Of a stretch of 59,552 bases of DNA, positions 1-7,638 are shown piece by piece; position 1 is the first letter of the stretch, and every line of letters begins with the position of its first letter. The DNA comes from Chromohalobacter canadensis (GTDB lineage: Bacteria > Pseudomonadota > Gammaproteobacteria > Pseudomonadales > Halomonadaceae): NCBI RefSeq assembly GCF_029544075.1, contig NZ_JAJQJH010000019.1, positions 1 through 59,552 on the forward strand, written 5' to 3'. The position numbers and the translations under genes were made by a program. The notes below the pieces were generated by a model, which did no database searches, was not told the origin of the DNA, and saw only the letters and a list, made by a program, of their open reading frames with translations.

Positions 1-74
1 ACCGTAGCTCAGTTGGTTAGAGCGCCACGTTGACATCGTGGAGGTCAGCGGTTCAAATCCGCTCGGTCCTACCA
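1..74 (+). tRNA. tRNA-Val(GAC), 5' end cut by window edge
   Basis: Cloverleaf whose anticodon stem CCACG/CGTGG encloses the loop TTGACAT, so the anticodon is GAC (Val). The CCA end is encoded. The first three bases of the acceptor stem (AGG, judging from the second copy at 145) lie outside the window. What is visible is identical to the copy downstream. Confidence 0.95.
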
Positions 75-144
75 GAAGTACTTAATGCCCGCGGTACTTA
101 GCGTTGAAACGCTACCAACAAGCAATTTTGTAGCCCCGATTTGC

Positions 145-221
145 AGGACCGTAGCTCAGTTGGTTAGAGCGCCACGTTGACATCGTGGAGGTCAGCGGTT
201 CAAATCCGCTCGGTCCTACCA
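145..221 (+). tRNA. tRNA-Val(GAC)
   Basis: Complete 77-base tRNA. The acceptor stem AGGACCG pairs with CGGTCCT, the T-arm contains GTTCAAATC, the anticodon GAC sits in the loop TTGACAT, and CCA is encoded. It is the second of two tandem identical genes separated by about 70 bases, probably one transcript ending at the terminator at 230-260. Confidence 0.97.
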
Positions 222-229
222 GAATATTG

Positions 230-260
230 AACGCCCCCGCTGTCTTGCAGCGGGGGCGTT
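230..260 (+). terminator. Rho-independent terminator after the tRNA-Val pair
   Basis: Strong GC hairpin: arm AACGCCCCCGCTG pairs with CAGCGGGGGCGTT around a TCTTG loop, followed by a short T run. It lies just after the second tRNA-Val and before the convergent minus-strand reductase gene, so it can serve both sides. Confidence 0.85.
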
Positions 261-286
261 TGCGTTAGGACTTCGTGTCGCTGAGC

Positions 287-760
287 TTATTCCGTCACTG
301 TGGGGTCGGAGAGGTCGCTGGCGGCAATGAACACGTCGACCAAGCGCTCGATGCCGGCTTGATCCGCGTCGCTGAAACGCGCCGGCTGCGGGCTATCCAG
401 ATCCAGCACGCCCCAGAGTTCGGCACCGCGCTCGATGGGAACCACCAGTTCCGAACGCGAAGCGGCATCGCAGGCGATATGGCCCGGAAACGCGTGGACG
501 TCCGCGACTCGCTGCGTTTGCCGGGATGTTGCGGCAGCGCCGCAGACACCTTTGTCGAAAGGGATGGGGTTGCAAGCCGGCAAGCCCTGGAAGGGGCCGA
601 GGATGAGCGTGCCAGGCTGGCGTTGAAGGTAAAAGCCGGCCCAGTTGAGGCCGGGGATTTCATGCATCAAGAAGGCACAGGTCTGCGCCGCATTGGTCAG
701 CCAGTCGCGAGTGTCCAGCAGCGTTTCGAGCTGGCGGGCGAGCAGGGCATAGTCACTCAT
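287..760 (-). CDS. msrC: Free methionine-(R)-sulfoxide reductase (GAF-domain fRMsr)
   Basis: 157 residues, a single GAF domain as in E. coli fRMsr (MsrC). Reduces free L-methionine-(R)-sulfoxide in the cytoplasm using thioredoxin-linked cysteines. The three family cysteines are visible in LPACNPIPF, KGVCGAAA and GHIACDAAS, followed by SELVVPI and GVLDLDS typical of the family. It reads in the same direction as metNIQ, 87 bases after metQ, with a terminator-like hairpin between. The position suggests it repairs oxidised methionine taken up by the importer. The family call is firm; the operon link is inferred. Confidence 0.92.
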   Translation of the reverse strand: MSDYALLARQLETLLDTRDWLTNAAQTCAFLMHEIPGLNWAGFYLQRQPGTLILGPFQGLPACNPIPFDKGVCGAAATSRQTQRVADVHAFPGHIACDAASRSELVVPIERGAELWGVLDLDSPQPARFSDADQAGIERLVDVFIAASDLSDPTVTE

Positions 761-796
761 GATGTCTCCGAGGCGAGGTTGGCGAGGGGTAACGAA

Positions 797-824
797 ACAG
801 GCCGGCCCTTCGAGGCCGGCCTGT
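797..824 (-). terminator. Hairpin terminator between metQ and the reductase gene
   Basis: An 11-bp perfect stem (ACAGGCCGGCC with GGCCGGCCTGT) around a 6-base loop lies 23 bases past the metQ stop. On the minus strand it is followed by TTTCGTT, a weak U tract. It probably ends most metNIQ transcripts but may let some read into the reductase gene. Confidence 0.65.
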
Positions 825-847
825 GAGTTGCGAGGGCGGGGCAGGGG

Positions 848-1675
848 TTACTTCCAGCCGGGAACCGCGGCGCCTTTGAACAGTTCGTCGGCCTTGTCGA
901 TAACTGCTTGCGACTGATAAGCCTTGACCAGGTTCTGGATCGCCTCGTCATCCTGCTTGCCCTCACGCGTCACGATCAGGTTGACGTACGGCGACTCGGG
1001 GCCTTCCTTGATCAGTGCGTCATCGAGGCTGAGGCCGGCCGGCTGCGCGAAGGTATTGTTGATGAATGCCAGATCGACATCGGGTAGCACGCGCGGCAAT
1101 TGCGCGGCTTCGATCTCGCGGAACTCATAGTCATGCGGGTTGTTGCTGATGTCGATCGGCGTGGCTTCGAGGTTCTCGGGGTCGTTGAGTTCGATAAGAC
1201 CCTCGTTGTGCATCAGGATCAACGAACGCCCCTCGTTGGACGGGTCGTTGGGCAGTGCAATGCTCGCGCCATCCGGAAGGTTAGCGATATCGTCGTAGCG
1301 TTCGGAGTAGGCGCCGATCGGATAGACGAAGGTCTTGCCGGCGATGACGAAGTCGTAACCGCGATCCTCAACCATGCTGTTTAGATAGGGCTCATGCTGA
1401 AACGCGTTGGCGTCCAGGCTGCCATCGGCCAGCGCGGCATTGGGCGAGACGTAGTCGGTGAACTCGACGATTTCAACATCGAGGCCGTATTCGTCCTTAG
1501 CGATTTGCTTGGCGACTTGCATGACGTCCGTTTCCGGGCCGGCCACGGTGCCTACCTTGATCGACTGCGTCTCGGCATCGTCGCTGCCGCAGCCGGCGAT
1601 CAGGCCTGCGCCCAGCAGTGCTGCGGCGCCGAGCAGACGAGCGGGGCGTAGAGCGTGAGCCAGAGGGGTGTTCAT
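848..1675 (-). CDS. metQ: Methionine-binding lipoprotein MetQ
   Basis: 275 residues; NlpA/MetQ family substrate-binding lipoprotein of the methionine ABC importer, anchored in the periplasm. The signal peptide ends in a lipobox (GLIAGC), with the lipidated cysteine near residue 29. The mature part contains IKVGTVAGPETDVMQVAKQ and the NAFQHEPYL segment typical of MetQ. The ATG at 1675 was chosen over an upstream in-frame start at 1735 because it opens the signal peptide and follows AAGGAGAAC. Last gene of metN-metI-metQ, 125 bases after metI, with a possible promoter of its own in that gap. Confidence 0.95.
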   Translation of the reverse strand: MNTPLAHALRPARLLGAAALLGAGLIAGCGSDDAETQSIKVGTVAGPETDVMQVAKQIAKDEYGLDVEIVEFTDYVSPNAALADGSLDANAFQHEPYLNSMVEDRGYDFVIAGKTFVYPIGAYSERYDDIANLPDGASIALPNDPSNEGRSLILMHNEGLIELNDPENLEATPIDISNNPHDYEFREIEAAQLPRVLPDVDLAFINNTFAQPAGLSLDDALIKEGPESPYVNLIVTREGKQDDEAIQNLVKAYQSQAVIDKADELFKGAAVPGWK

Positions 1676-1766
1676 CGTATGTTCTCCTTGAACGAAGTGG
1701 TGCCGCCGGCGGGGAGTGCCGGCTCCCGAAAGCATTTATGCTTTTTTGAGTATAAAAGGGGTGTCT

Positions 1767-1795
1767 ATTATAGCTTTACGTTCACCCTCTGGCCA
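1767..1795 (-). promoter_or_regulatory. Possible internal promoter for metQ
   Basis: Reading the minus strand, TGGCCA (1790-1795) and TATAAT (1767-1772) are separated by exactly 17 bases in the A+T-rich metI-metQ gap. The -10 is perfect and the -35 weak. It could supply extra binding protein over the membrane subunits, a common need in ABC importers. Confidence 0.4.
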
Positions 1796-1800
1796 CGTGC

Positions 1801-2454
1801 TCATTTGTGGTCGGCCTTGCGTACGAGACGATCGCCAAGGCTTTGAAAGCCCTGCACCATGACCACCAGTATCGCCACCGTGATGAGCATGATCAGCGGT
1901 TCGAAACGGTTGTAGCCGTAACGAATGCCCAGGTCACCCAGACCACCACCGCCAACGGCACCGGCCATGGCCGAGTAGCTGACCAGCGTGACCACAGTGA
2001 TAGTCAGGCCGTTGATGATACCGCCCTTGGCTTCCGGCAGGAGCACCTTGGTGATGATCTGTAGCGGGGTGGCGCCCATCGCCTGGGCGGCTTCGATGAG
2101 TCCCGGGGAGATCTCGTTGAGGGCGCCTTCGACCAGGCGCGCGACGAAGGGAATCGCGGCGATGATGAGCGGCACTATGGCGGCGTTGGTGCCGATGGAG
2201 CTGCCAACGATGAAGCGTGTGAAAGGGATGATCGCCACCATGAGAATGATGAAGGGAATCGAGCGGCCGATATTGGTGACGACTCCCAGTACGCGCTGGG
2301 CGACTGGCTGCGCGAGGATCTGCCCTGGCCGCGTGACGTAAAGCAGAACGCCGAGAGGAATGCCGATCACGGCCGAGACCGCGCCCGACAGGGCGACCAT
2401 ATAGAGTGTATCGAGCGTGGCCTCGAGAATCAGTTCAAGCATTGCGCTGGACAT
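1801..2454 (-). CDS. metI: Methionine ABC transporter permease MetI
   Basis: 217 residues, an inner-membrane permease with about five hydrophobic helices; it forms the transmembrane channel with MetN and takes substrate from MetQ. The EAA loop that contacts the ATPase is visible as LIEAAQAMGATPLQIITKVLLPEA. The C-terminal half has the MetI-type run AGAVGGGGLGDLGIRYGYNRF. Its start lies inside the 3' end of metN (20-base overlap), so the two are translationally coupled; a second in-frame ATG at 2442 would still overlap. Confidence 0.95.
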   Translation of the reverse strand: MSSAMLELILEATLDTLYMVALSGAVSAVIGIPLGVLLYVTRPGQILAQPVAQRVLGVVTNIGRSIPFIILMVAIIPFTRFIVGSSIGTNAAIVPLIIAAIPFVARLVEGALNEISPGLIEAAQAMGATPLQIITKVLLPEAKGGIINGLTITVVTLVSYSAMAGAVGGGGLGDLGIRYGYNRFEPLIMLITVAILVVMVQGFQSLGDRLVRKADHK

Positions 2455-3478
2455 GGCCGAGTACCTCTACATTGATGTTGTGGGATTCGAGTTGCTTGAG
2501 TGCTTGTGACGTCGTCTCGGGCGTGCCGATGAGCTCGGCGATCATCAGGCCCAGCGTGCGGCCCTGAATCGACTCCACCTTGGCTTGCAGGATGCTGACA
2601 TCGACGCCGCTATCGCGCGCCAGGCGCGAGATGAGCGGTGTGGCGACATTGGCACCAGAAAACGCCAGGCGTACCACGGGGTGTGTATGCTTGCCCGGTG
2701 TTTCCTCGAGACGCTCGACCAGCGCCTGAGGTGGCTCGAGCTCGAGAAAGGCGTTGAGAAAATCGCGCCCTAGTCGTGTAGCCGGCGCAGTGAAGAAGTC
2801 GCCGACATCGGCTTCTTCCACTAACTCGCCATCCGAGATCAGGCCGACGCGGTGGCAGATGCTCTTGACCACTTCCATCTCATGGGTAATGAGCAAAATG
2901 GTCAGACCCAGCTTACGGTTGATGTCCTGCAGCAGTTCGAGGATCGAAGCCGTCGTCTGTGGGTCGAGGGCGGACGTCGCCTCGTCGCAGAGCAGTACCT
3001 TGGGGCGGCTGGCGAGTGCTCGCGCGATGGCCACACGTTGCTTCTGCCCTCCCGAGAGTTGCGCCGGGTACTGTGTAGCCTTGTCGGTCAGGCCCGTGAG
3101 GTCGAGAAGCGGCGTGACGCGCTCGCGAATCTCGCCTTTCGATACGCCCATCAACTCCAGCGGCAGTGCCACGTTGTCGAAAACCGTGCGCGAGGCGAGC
3201 AGGTTGAAATGCTGGAAAATCATGCCGAGCTGGTGGCGCGACTGCCGCAGAGCTTCGCTGTCCTGCTGGGTCAAGTCTTGGCCGTCGACGATGACATGGC
3301 CCTCGGTGGGGCGCTCAAGAAGGTTGACGCAGCGAATCAGCGTCGATTTACCCGCGCCGGACAGACCGATCACGCCATGGATGGCGCCCTTGGGGACTTC
3401 CAGGTCGATATTTTTGAGGGCATGGACCGCCGTGGGGCCGGCCCCATAGGTTTTGGAGACACCTTCGAGTTTGATCAT
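2435..3478 (-). CDS. metN: Methionine ABC transporter ATPase MetN with NIL domain
   Basis: 347 residues. The ABC ATPase domain has Walker A GLSGAGKST (residues 38-46), signature LSGGQKQRVAIARAL and Walker B VLLCDEATSALD. The C-terminal ~80 residues form the NIL (ACT-like) domain, which in E. coli MetN binds methionine and inhibits transport when the cell is replete. First gene of metNIQ. Its ~280-base leader carries the promoter, SAM-II-type aptamer and terminator described below, so uptake is probably limited both by SAM (transcription) and by methionine (protein). Confidence 0.96.
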   Translation of the reverse strand: MIKLEGVSKTYGAGPTAVHALKNIDLEVPKGAIHGVIGLSGAGKSTLIRCVNLLERPTEGHVIVDGQDLTQQDSEALRQSRHQLGMIFQHFNLLASRTVFDNVALPLELMGVSKGEIRERVTPLLDLTGLTDKATQYPAQLSGGQKQRVAIARALASRPKVLLCDEATSALDPQTTASILELLQDINRKLGLTILLITHEMEVVKSICHRVGLISDGELVEEADVGDFFTAPATRLGRDFLNAFLELEPPQALVERLEETPGKHTHPVVRLAFSGANVATPLISRLARDSGVDVSILQAKVESIQGRTLGLMIAELIGTPETTSQALKQLESHNINVEVLGHVQRNA

Positions 3479-3641
3479 CGTCTTCGTTTGGGTCGATGCG
3501 TTGGGACGTCATGGCAGTGGCACGCTGGCGATCATTGTTGATCGACGCTTGTCATGCCTGGAGTGGCGTCGCATGTGGCAAAATCCAGCATTATAACGGG
3601 GCTGGACTGCCTGTGTGGCGGGATTTGTAGGCTGTGGCCAT

Positions 3642-3668
3642 AAAAAAAGGCCACCCAGGCGGGTGGCC
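3642..3668 (-). terminator. Intrinsic terminator of the metNIQ leader (expression platform)
   Basis: On the minus strand GGCCACCC and GGGTGGCC form an 8-bp stem around GCCT, followed directly by seven U. No minus-strand gene precedes it, only the promoter at 3764-3792 and the aptamer at 3683-3751. It therefore ends a leader RNA and not a coding transcript. The CACCC in its 5' arm is complementary to GGGTG at the 3' edge of the aptamer, giving a simple switch (see findings). Confidence 0.88.
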
Positions 3669-3682
3669 ATCAACGCTGGACA

Positions 3683-3751
3683 CACCCTTTTAGCGGTATT
3701 TCCCCGGGGCTACCCCGGGCGCGCCCGCAATCTGGGTACAAATCGGCGCTC
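3683..3751 (-). ncRNA. SAM-II-class riboswitch aptamer controlling metNIQ
   Basis: Read on the minus strand, the leader has every conserved element of the SAM-II (metA-type) aptamer in order. P1 is GCGCC (3745-3749) paired with GGCGC (3721-3725). Loop 1 is GATTTGTACCCAGATTGC, matching the GAUUU..ACC...AUUGC core. Next comes an inserted hairpin CCCGGGG/CCCCGGG, then GAAATACCGCTAAAAGGGTG, matching AAAU..GCUAAAARGG. The pseudoknot strands ACCC and GGGT are fully complementary. Promoter upstream and terminator downstream are correctly placed. SAM-II is known mainly from Alphaproteobacteria before methionine synthesis genes; here it precedes a transporter. Confidence 0.87.
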
Positions 3752-3763
3752 AAGAAGTCGCGG

Positions 3764-3792
3764 ATTTTAGTGAGCGCTTCGATACCTGTCAA
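3764..3792 (-). promoter_or_regulatory. Sigma70 promoter of the metNIQ leader
   Basis: On the minus strand a perfect -35 TTGACA (3787-3792) and a -10 TAAAAT (3764-3769) are separated by exactly 17 bases. The expected start site, near 3757, lies a few bases before the aptamer. Confidence 0.85.
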
Positions 3793-3946
3793 TGTCACTA
3801 GACCAAGTGCGGGCATTCAAGGGATTGATTCAGAAAAATCACCTGTTTTTGAGGCGTTGAAAGGTATAGGCGCCTGACGATGGGCGCCGATGGGGCATGT
3901 TAGAATGATGCTTGTCGAGCGTGACAGGATTGGTCAAGGAGTCGAG

Positions 3947-4561
3947 ATGTTTACCGGTATCGTGCAAGGCGTGGGGACGGTGGTGGCCGTGGAAGAGGAA
4001 ACACAGTTCCGGCGTCATGTCGTGGCGTTTCCCGAGGGCATGGCGGACGGGCTCGAAACCGGTGCCTCGGTGTCGCACAACGGATGCTGTCTGTCGGTGA
4101 CTCACATCGAAGGCGATCGAGTGTCCTTCGATCTGATGCGTGAAACATTGCGCCTCACCAACCTGGGTGCCCTAGGCGTCGGCGATCACGTCAATCTTGA
4201 GCGTGCCGCACGCATCGGTGACGAAATTGGCGGCCATGCGATGTCCGGTCACGTCATCTGTCAAGCGGCCATGGAAGAACTGGAGGAGGCGCCGAACAAT
4301 CGTCGCCTGTGGTTTGCGTTGCCCGACGAGCATGCGCGGTTCTTGTTCGAAAAAGGCTATATTGGCGTCGATGGCATCAGCTTGACGATCGGCGCGGTCG
4401 AAGGTGCCCGTTTCTGTGTCGACCTGATCCCCGAGACCTTGGCGCGGACGACGTTGGGTGAGTGCATGCTAGGTGACCGGGTCAATATCGAGATCGACCC
4501 TCAGACCCAGGCCATCGTCGAGACGGTCGAGCGGGTCATGGCGGCGCGTGGAACGATATGA
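3947..4561 (+). CDS. ribE: Riboflavin synthase, alpha subunit type
   Basis: 204 residues. Dismutates two 6,7-dimethyl-8-ribityllumazines to riboflavin and a pyrimidinedione; active as a trimer. Two homologous lumazine-binding repeats are visible: MFTGIVQGVG...SVSHNGCCLSVT (about 1-95) and HAMSGHVICQA...IGVDGISLTIG (about 96-195). The N-terminal MFTGIV and GCCL motifs match E. coli RibC. The ATG at 3947 was chosen over an upstream in-frame start because it begins with the invariant MFTGIV and follows AAGGAG. No other riboflavin genes and no FMN riboswitch are nearby. Some species call this gene ribC. Confidence 0.95.
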   Translation: MFTGIVQGVGTVVAVEEETQFRRHVVAFPEGMADGLETGASVSHNGCCLSVTHIEGDRVSFDLMRETLRLTNLGALGVGDHVNLERAARIGDEIGGHAMSGHVICQAAMEELEEAPNNRRLWFALPDEHARFLFEKGYIGVDGISLTIGAVEGARFCVDLIPETLARTTLGECMLGDRVNIEIDPQTQAIVETVERVMAARGTI

Positions 4562-4684
4562 AATTGCACAGGAGTCGAGGTTCTGACGCGCACCCTCGAT
4601 TCCTGGCGTCGCATTGGGTACCATTTGCGGCTTTGTCCGCTGCCCGTCGCGGCTAAACCGCGTGCCTTGCTGATGGAGCCTCAG

Positions 4685-5230
4685 ATGAGCATTTATGGCG
4701 ATTATATAAAGTCGGTCATTCGCACCGTCCCCGATTGGCCCCAGCCGGGCGTCAATTTCCGTGATATTACGCCGGTGCTGCAGAACAGTGCCGCATTCCG
4801 CAAGCTCATCGATAGCTTCGTGCACCGTTATCAGGAGCTCAATCTGGATGCGATTGCCGCTATTGATGCGCGCGGTTTCATCATTGGGGCGCCGGTCGCT
4901 TATGAGCTCGGCTGCAGTTTCGTGCCAGTGCGCAAGAAGGGAAAGTTACCGTTCAAGACCATCAGCGAAACTTATACGCTGGAATACGGTGAATCCACCG
5001 TCGAATTGCATTCCGATGCTTTTCGCGAAGGCGATCGTATCCTGGTGATGGATGACTTGATCGCCACCGGCGGCACCATGCTGGCAGCGGCGTCACTGAT
5101 CCAGCGCAGTGGTGGCCAAGTCGTCGAGACGGCGACCATCATCGATCTTCCCGAATTGGGTGGTGCGCAGAAGATTCGCGATGCCGGCCACGGTGTATTC
5201 GCAGTGTGCACCTTTACCGAAAACGAATGA
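4685..5230 (+). CDS. apt: Adenine phosphoribosyltransferase
   Basis: 181 residues; converts adenine and PRPP to AMP in purine salvage. The PRPP-binding loop is [17 protein letters not shown], and the N-terminal [21 protein letters not shown] is characteristic of Apt. The ATG at 4685 gives the usual family length and follows GGAG; longer in-frame starts would add an unrelated extension. First of four phosphoribosyltransferase genes in the window. Confidence 0.95.
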   Translation: MSIYGDYIKSVIRTVPDWPQPGVNFRDITPVLQNSAAFRKLIDSFVHRYQELNLDAIAAIDARGFIIGAPVAYELGCSFVPVRKKGKLPFKTISETYTLEYGESTVELHSDAFREGDRILVMDDLIATGGTMLAAASLIQRSGGQVVETATIIDLPELGGAQKIRDAGHGVFAVCTFTENE

Positions 5231-5293
5231 CGAGCGTGGGCGCGTGGCTATCGCGCGCTCTATAGCCCCTTATATTCCCCGTGTGGTCTTCCC

Positions 5294-5782
5294 ATGAGTA
5301 CCGATCGCTATCACCAGCAGTTCACCGTTTCCTGGGACCAGTTGCATCGCGATGTTCGTGTCCTGTGTCACCAACTTGTCGAGCGAGACTTTAAAGGCAT
5401 CGTCGCAATTACCCGTGGCGGTTTGATTCCCGCCGCTTTGATTGCGCGTGAACTCAACGTGCGTCTGATCGATACCGTGTGCATCAAGAGTTACGAGCAC
5501 AAGGAGCAGGGTGGCTTGAACGTCATGAAAGGCGTCGATCATGATGGCGATGGCTGGTTGCTGGTCGACGACTTGGTCGATACTGGCAAGACCGCGCTGG
5601 CGGTGCGCGAGATGCTGCCCAAGGCGCATTTCGTGACCATCTATGCCAAGCCGGAAGGTCGTCCTCTGGTCGATCAGTGCTTGACCGAGGTCGCGCAGGA
5701 TTGCTGGATTCAGTTCCCCTGGGACATGGGCATTGCTTATGTCGAGCCGTTGGTCGACCAGGTGCGTTCGCGCGATTCATGA
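5294..5782 (+). CDS. gpt: Xanthine-guanine phosphoribosyltransferase
   Basis: 162 residues. Salvages guanine, xanthine and, weakly, hypoxanthine using PRPP. It resembles E. coli Gpt throughout: an early [16 protein letters not shown] segment, PRPP loop [15 protein letters not shown], then [18 protein letters not shown] and [14 protein letters not shown]. coli Gpt is membrane-associated. It lies 63 bases after apt in the same direction, so the two could be co-transcribed. Confidence 0.94.
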   Translation: MSTDRYHQQFTVSWDQLHRDVRVLCHQLVERDFKGIVAITRGGLIPAALIARELNVRLIDTVCIKSYEHKEQGGLNVMKGVDHDGDGWLLVDDLVDTGKTALAVREMLPKAHFVTIYAKPEGRPLVDQCLTEVAQDCWIQFPWDMGIAYVEPLVDQVRSRDS

Positions 5783-5819
5783 GTCCCGTCGCCAAACGTA
5801 AGCGCAAGGAAGGTGCGTG

Positions 5820-6512
5820 ATGTCTCAAGTCTTGCCGGATAGTTGGCAGCGTCATCTGGGCCCGGAATTCGAGGCGCCCTACATGCAAGCGCTGCGTGCG
5901 TTTCTAGCGCGCGAAAAAGCCGAGCGCAAAGTGATCTATCCGCATTCTGATCATTGGTTTCGTGCCTTTGAGCTGACGCCGCTGGATCAGGTTCGCGTAG
6001 TGGTTCTGGGGCAGGACCCGTATCACGGGCCGCACCAGGCGCATGGTCTGTGCTTCTCGGTGCGCCCTGGCATTCCCGCACCGCCGTCCTTGCAGAATAT
6101 CTATAAGGAACTGGCGCAGGACGTGGGCATGACGCCGGTCTCGCACGGTTTTCTAGAGTCTTGGGCGTGTCAGGGTGTGTTGCTGCTCAACAGTGTGTTG
6201 ACCGTCGAGCAAGGTAACGCGGGCGCGCATCGGGGGCAGGGCTGGGAGGCCTTCACCGACCGTGCAATTCAGGTGGTCAACGAGCAATGCGATGGGGTGG
6301 TTTTCTTGCTATGGGGGAGTTACGCCCAGAAGAAGGCATCATTCGTCGATCGGCAAAAACACCTGGTGTTGCATGCACCGCACCCTTCACCTTTGTCGGC
6401 GCATCGTGGCTTTTTCGGTCAGCGTCACTTCTCTCAAGCCAATGCCTTTCTGGCCGCACGGGGCCGAGAGGGTATCGACTGGCAATTGCCGGCACAGCCC
6501 GAGTTCACCTAG
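5820..6512 (+). CDS. ung: Uracil-DNA glycosylase, family 1
   Basis: 230 residues. Removes uracil from DNA to start base-excision repair. Catalytic motif A is [11 protein letters not shown] (Asp and Tyr present) and motif B is [11 protein letters not shown]. Both match the UDG family. The ATG at 5820 follows AAGGAAGG at good spacing; a GTG one codon earlier is possible. It follows gpt by 37 bases and is probably co-transcribed with it. Confidence 0.96.
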   Translation: MSQVLPDSWQRHLGPEFEAPYMQALRAFLAREKAERKVIYPHSDHWFRAFELTPLDQVRVVVLGQDPYHGPHQAHGLCFSVRPGIPAPPSLQNIYKELAQDVGMTPVSHGFLESWACQGVLLLNSVLTVEQGNAGAHRGQGWEAFTDRAIQVVNEQCDGVVFLLWGSYAQKKASFVDRQKHLVLHAPHPSPLSAHRGFFGQRHFSQANAFLAARGREGIDWQLPAQPEFT

Positions 6513-6517
6513 TCCTC

Positions 6518-6546
6518 TTAACCCACGCCCCCTGGCACGCTAGAAT
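6518..6546 (+). promoter_or_regulatory. Likely sigma70 promoter of upp
   Basis: TTAACC (6518-6523) and TAGAAT (6541-6546) with a 17-base spacer, immediately after the ung stop and about 100 bases before upp. Confidence 0.6.
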
Positions 6547-6647
6547 ACGTGCAAATCCGAACCGCCTTCCGGCCGCATCCGTGAGTACCCGCATGGCCGG
6601 AGTGGAGTGCGGTTCGGCTCGTCATCGCCGAAAGGATATCCCCCGAC

Positions 6648-7277
6648 ATGAGCGTTCATGCCATCCAACATCCCCTGGTCAAGCATAAGCTGGGCCTGAT
6701 GCGCGAAGCCGGTATCAGCACCAAGAGCTTCCGTGAGCTGGCCAGCGAAGTCGCCAAGTTATTGACCTATGAAGCGACGCAGGATCTCGAGACTCAGAAG
6801 ACCGAGATTCCGGGGTGGAGTGGCGGTTTGCTCGAGGTCGAATTGCTCAAGGGCAAAAAAGTCACCGTGGTCCCCATTCTGCGCGCGGGTCTGGGCATGC
6901 TCGATGGTGTTACCGATCTCATCCCTAGCGCGCGCGTCAGTGTGGTGGGGCTTTATCGCAACGAAGAAACGCTGGAGCCGGTGCCGTATTTCGAGAAGTT
7001 CGTCGGCGATCTCGATGAGCGCTTGGCGATCGTCATCGATCCCATGTTGGCCACGGGGGGCTCCATGGTGGCGACGCTGGATATGCTTAAGGCGCGAGGC
7101 TGCCCGCTGGTGAAAGTCATCGTCTTGGTCGCGGCGCCGGAGGGTATCGCCCGGGTGCAGGAAGCTTATCCTGAGGTGGAGATCTATACCGCCTCCGTCG
7201 ATGAGCGCCTCGACGAGAATGGCTACATCGTCCCAGGCCTTGGCGATGCCGGCGATAAGATATTCGGCACGCGCTGA
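6648..7277 (+). CDS. upp: Uracil phosphoribosyltransferase
   Basis: 209 residues, the same size as E. coli Upp. Converts uracil and PRPP to UMP. The PRPP loop is [16 protein letters not shown] and the uracil-binding C-terminal part is [19 protein letters not shown]. In many proteobacteria upp and the uracil permease gene uraA are adjacent; here uraA lies about 6.7 kb downstream, beyond the glp operon. Confidence 0.96.
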   Translation: MSVHAIQHPLVKHKLGLMREAGISTKSFRELASEVAKLLTYEATQDLETQKTEIPGWSGGLLEVELLKGKKVTVVPILRAGLGMLDGVTDLIPSARVSVVGLYRNEETLEPVPYFEKFVGDLDERLAIVIDPMLATGGSMVATLDMLKARGCPLVKVIVLVAAPEGIARVQEAYPEVEIYTASVDERLDENGYIVPGLGDAGDKIFGTR

Positions 7278-7358
7278 CACTCTTCAGCAAGCCCGCATCG
7301 GATTTTTTGATGTGGGCTCAGACTATCCTCACCTTTGAGCTTGATCGCCAAGAACTTG

Positions 7359-7381
7359 GGTCGCTTTATGCGACCTTTTTT
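7359..7381 (+). terminator. Terminator after upp
   Basis: The stem GGTCGC/GCGACC around TTTAT is followed by a run of six T. A longer imperfect hairpin (GCCCGCATC...GATGTGGGC, about 7290-7317) lies closer to the stop codon but lacks a T run. Confidence 0.75.
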
Positions 7382-7638
7382 ATGTTCGAAATCGAAGAGT
7401 CCAACCATCTTCTTTTTGAAAGCGTCGAGTACCGCTTTTTTTGCGCAGAGTAGACAAAAGTTCTATAAGCTGTTTTTTGTTTCTATAAACAATAGTTTAT
7501 GATTTTGTTCTGACCATATTGAGCGATATGAGCATCGTTTTCGATAAATAACATTTGTGTCTGAATTCGAATCTCGACTAACGTGATTTTACACGCTCAC
7601 TCAGCGTGATCTCATAACGAATAACAGCCGAGATCCGT
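7382..7638 (+). promoter_or_regulatory. A+T-rich control region ahead of the glp operon
   Basis: No gene seen. The stretch is much richer in A+T than its surroundings. It contains a direct repeat TTCTATAA at 7461-7468 and 7481-7488 (20 bases, about two helical turns, apart) and an inverted repeat ATAAAC-AATA-GTTTAT at 7485-7500 overlapping the second copy. A TTTTCGATAA element near 7537 resembles DeoR/GlpR-type half-sites, a weak match. The operon promoter and operator are probably here; I could not pin the -35/-10 with confidence. Confidence 0.45.

Noticed and set aside
1-221. Tandem tRNA-Val copies as a possible phage attachment site or mobile repeat
   Set aside because: No integrase, direct repeat of a tRNA end, or foreign genes follow; simple tandem duplication is enough.
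275-826. 183-residue open frame opposite the fRMsr gene
   Set aside because: GC-rich antisense frame. The minus-strand product carries all family motifs, and this one has none.
3590-3595. TATAAT on the minus strand between the metNIQ attenuator and metN, possibly a second promoter
   Set aside because: No acceptable -35 at 16-18 bases (best candidates CACACA, CCACAC, GCCACA). Kept in mind because an active promoter here would bypass the riboswitch.
7290-7317. Hairpin GCCCGCATC...GATGTGGGC directly after upp
   Set aside because: The stem is good but has no T run on the plus strand. The hairpin at 7359-7381 is the better terminator.
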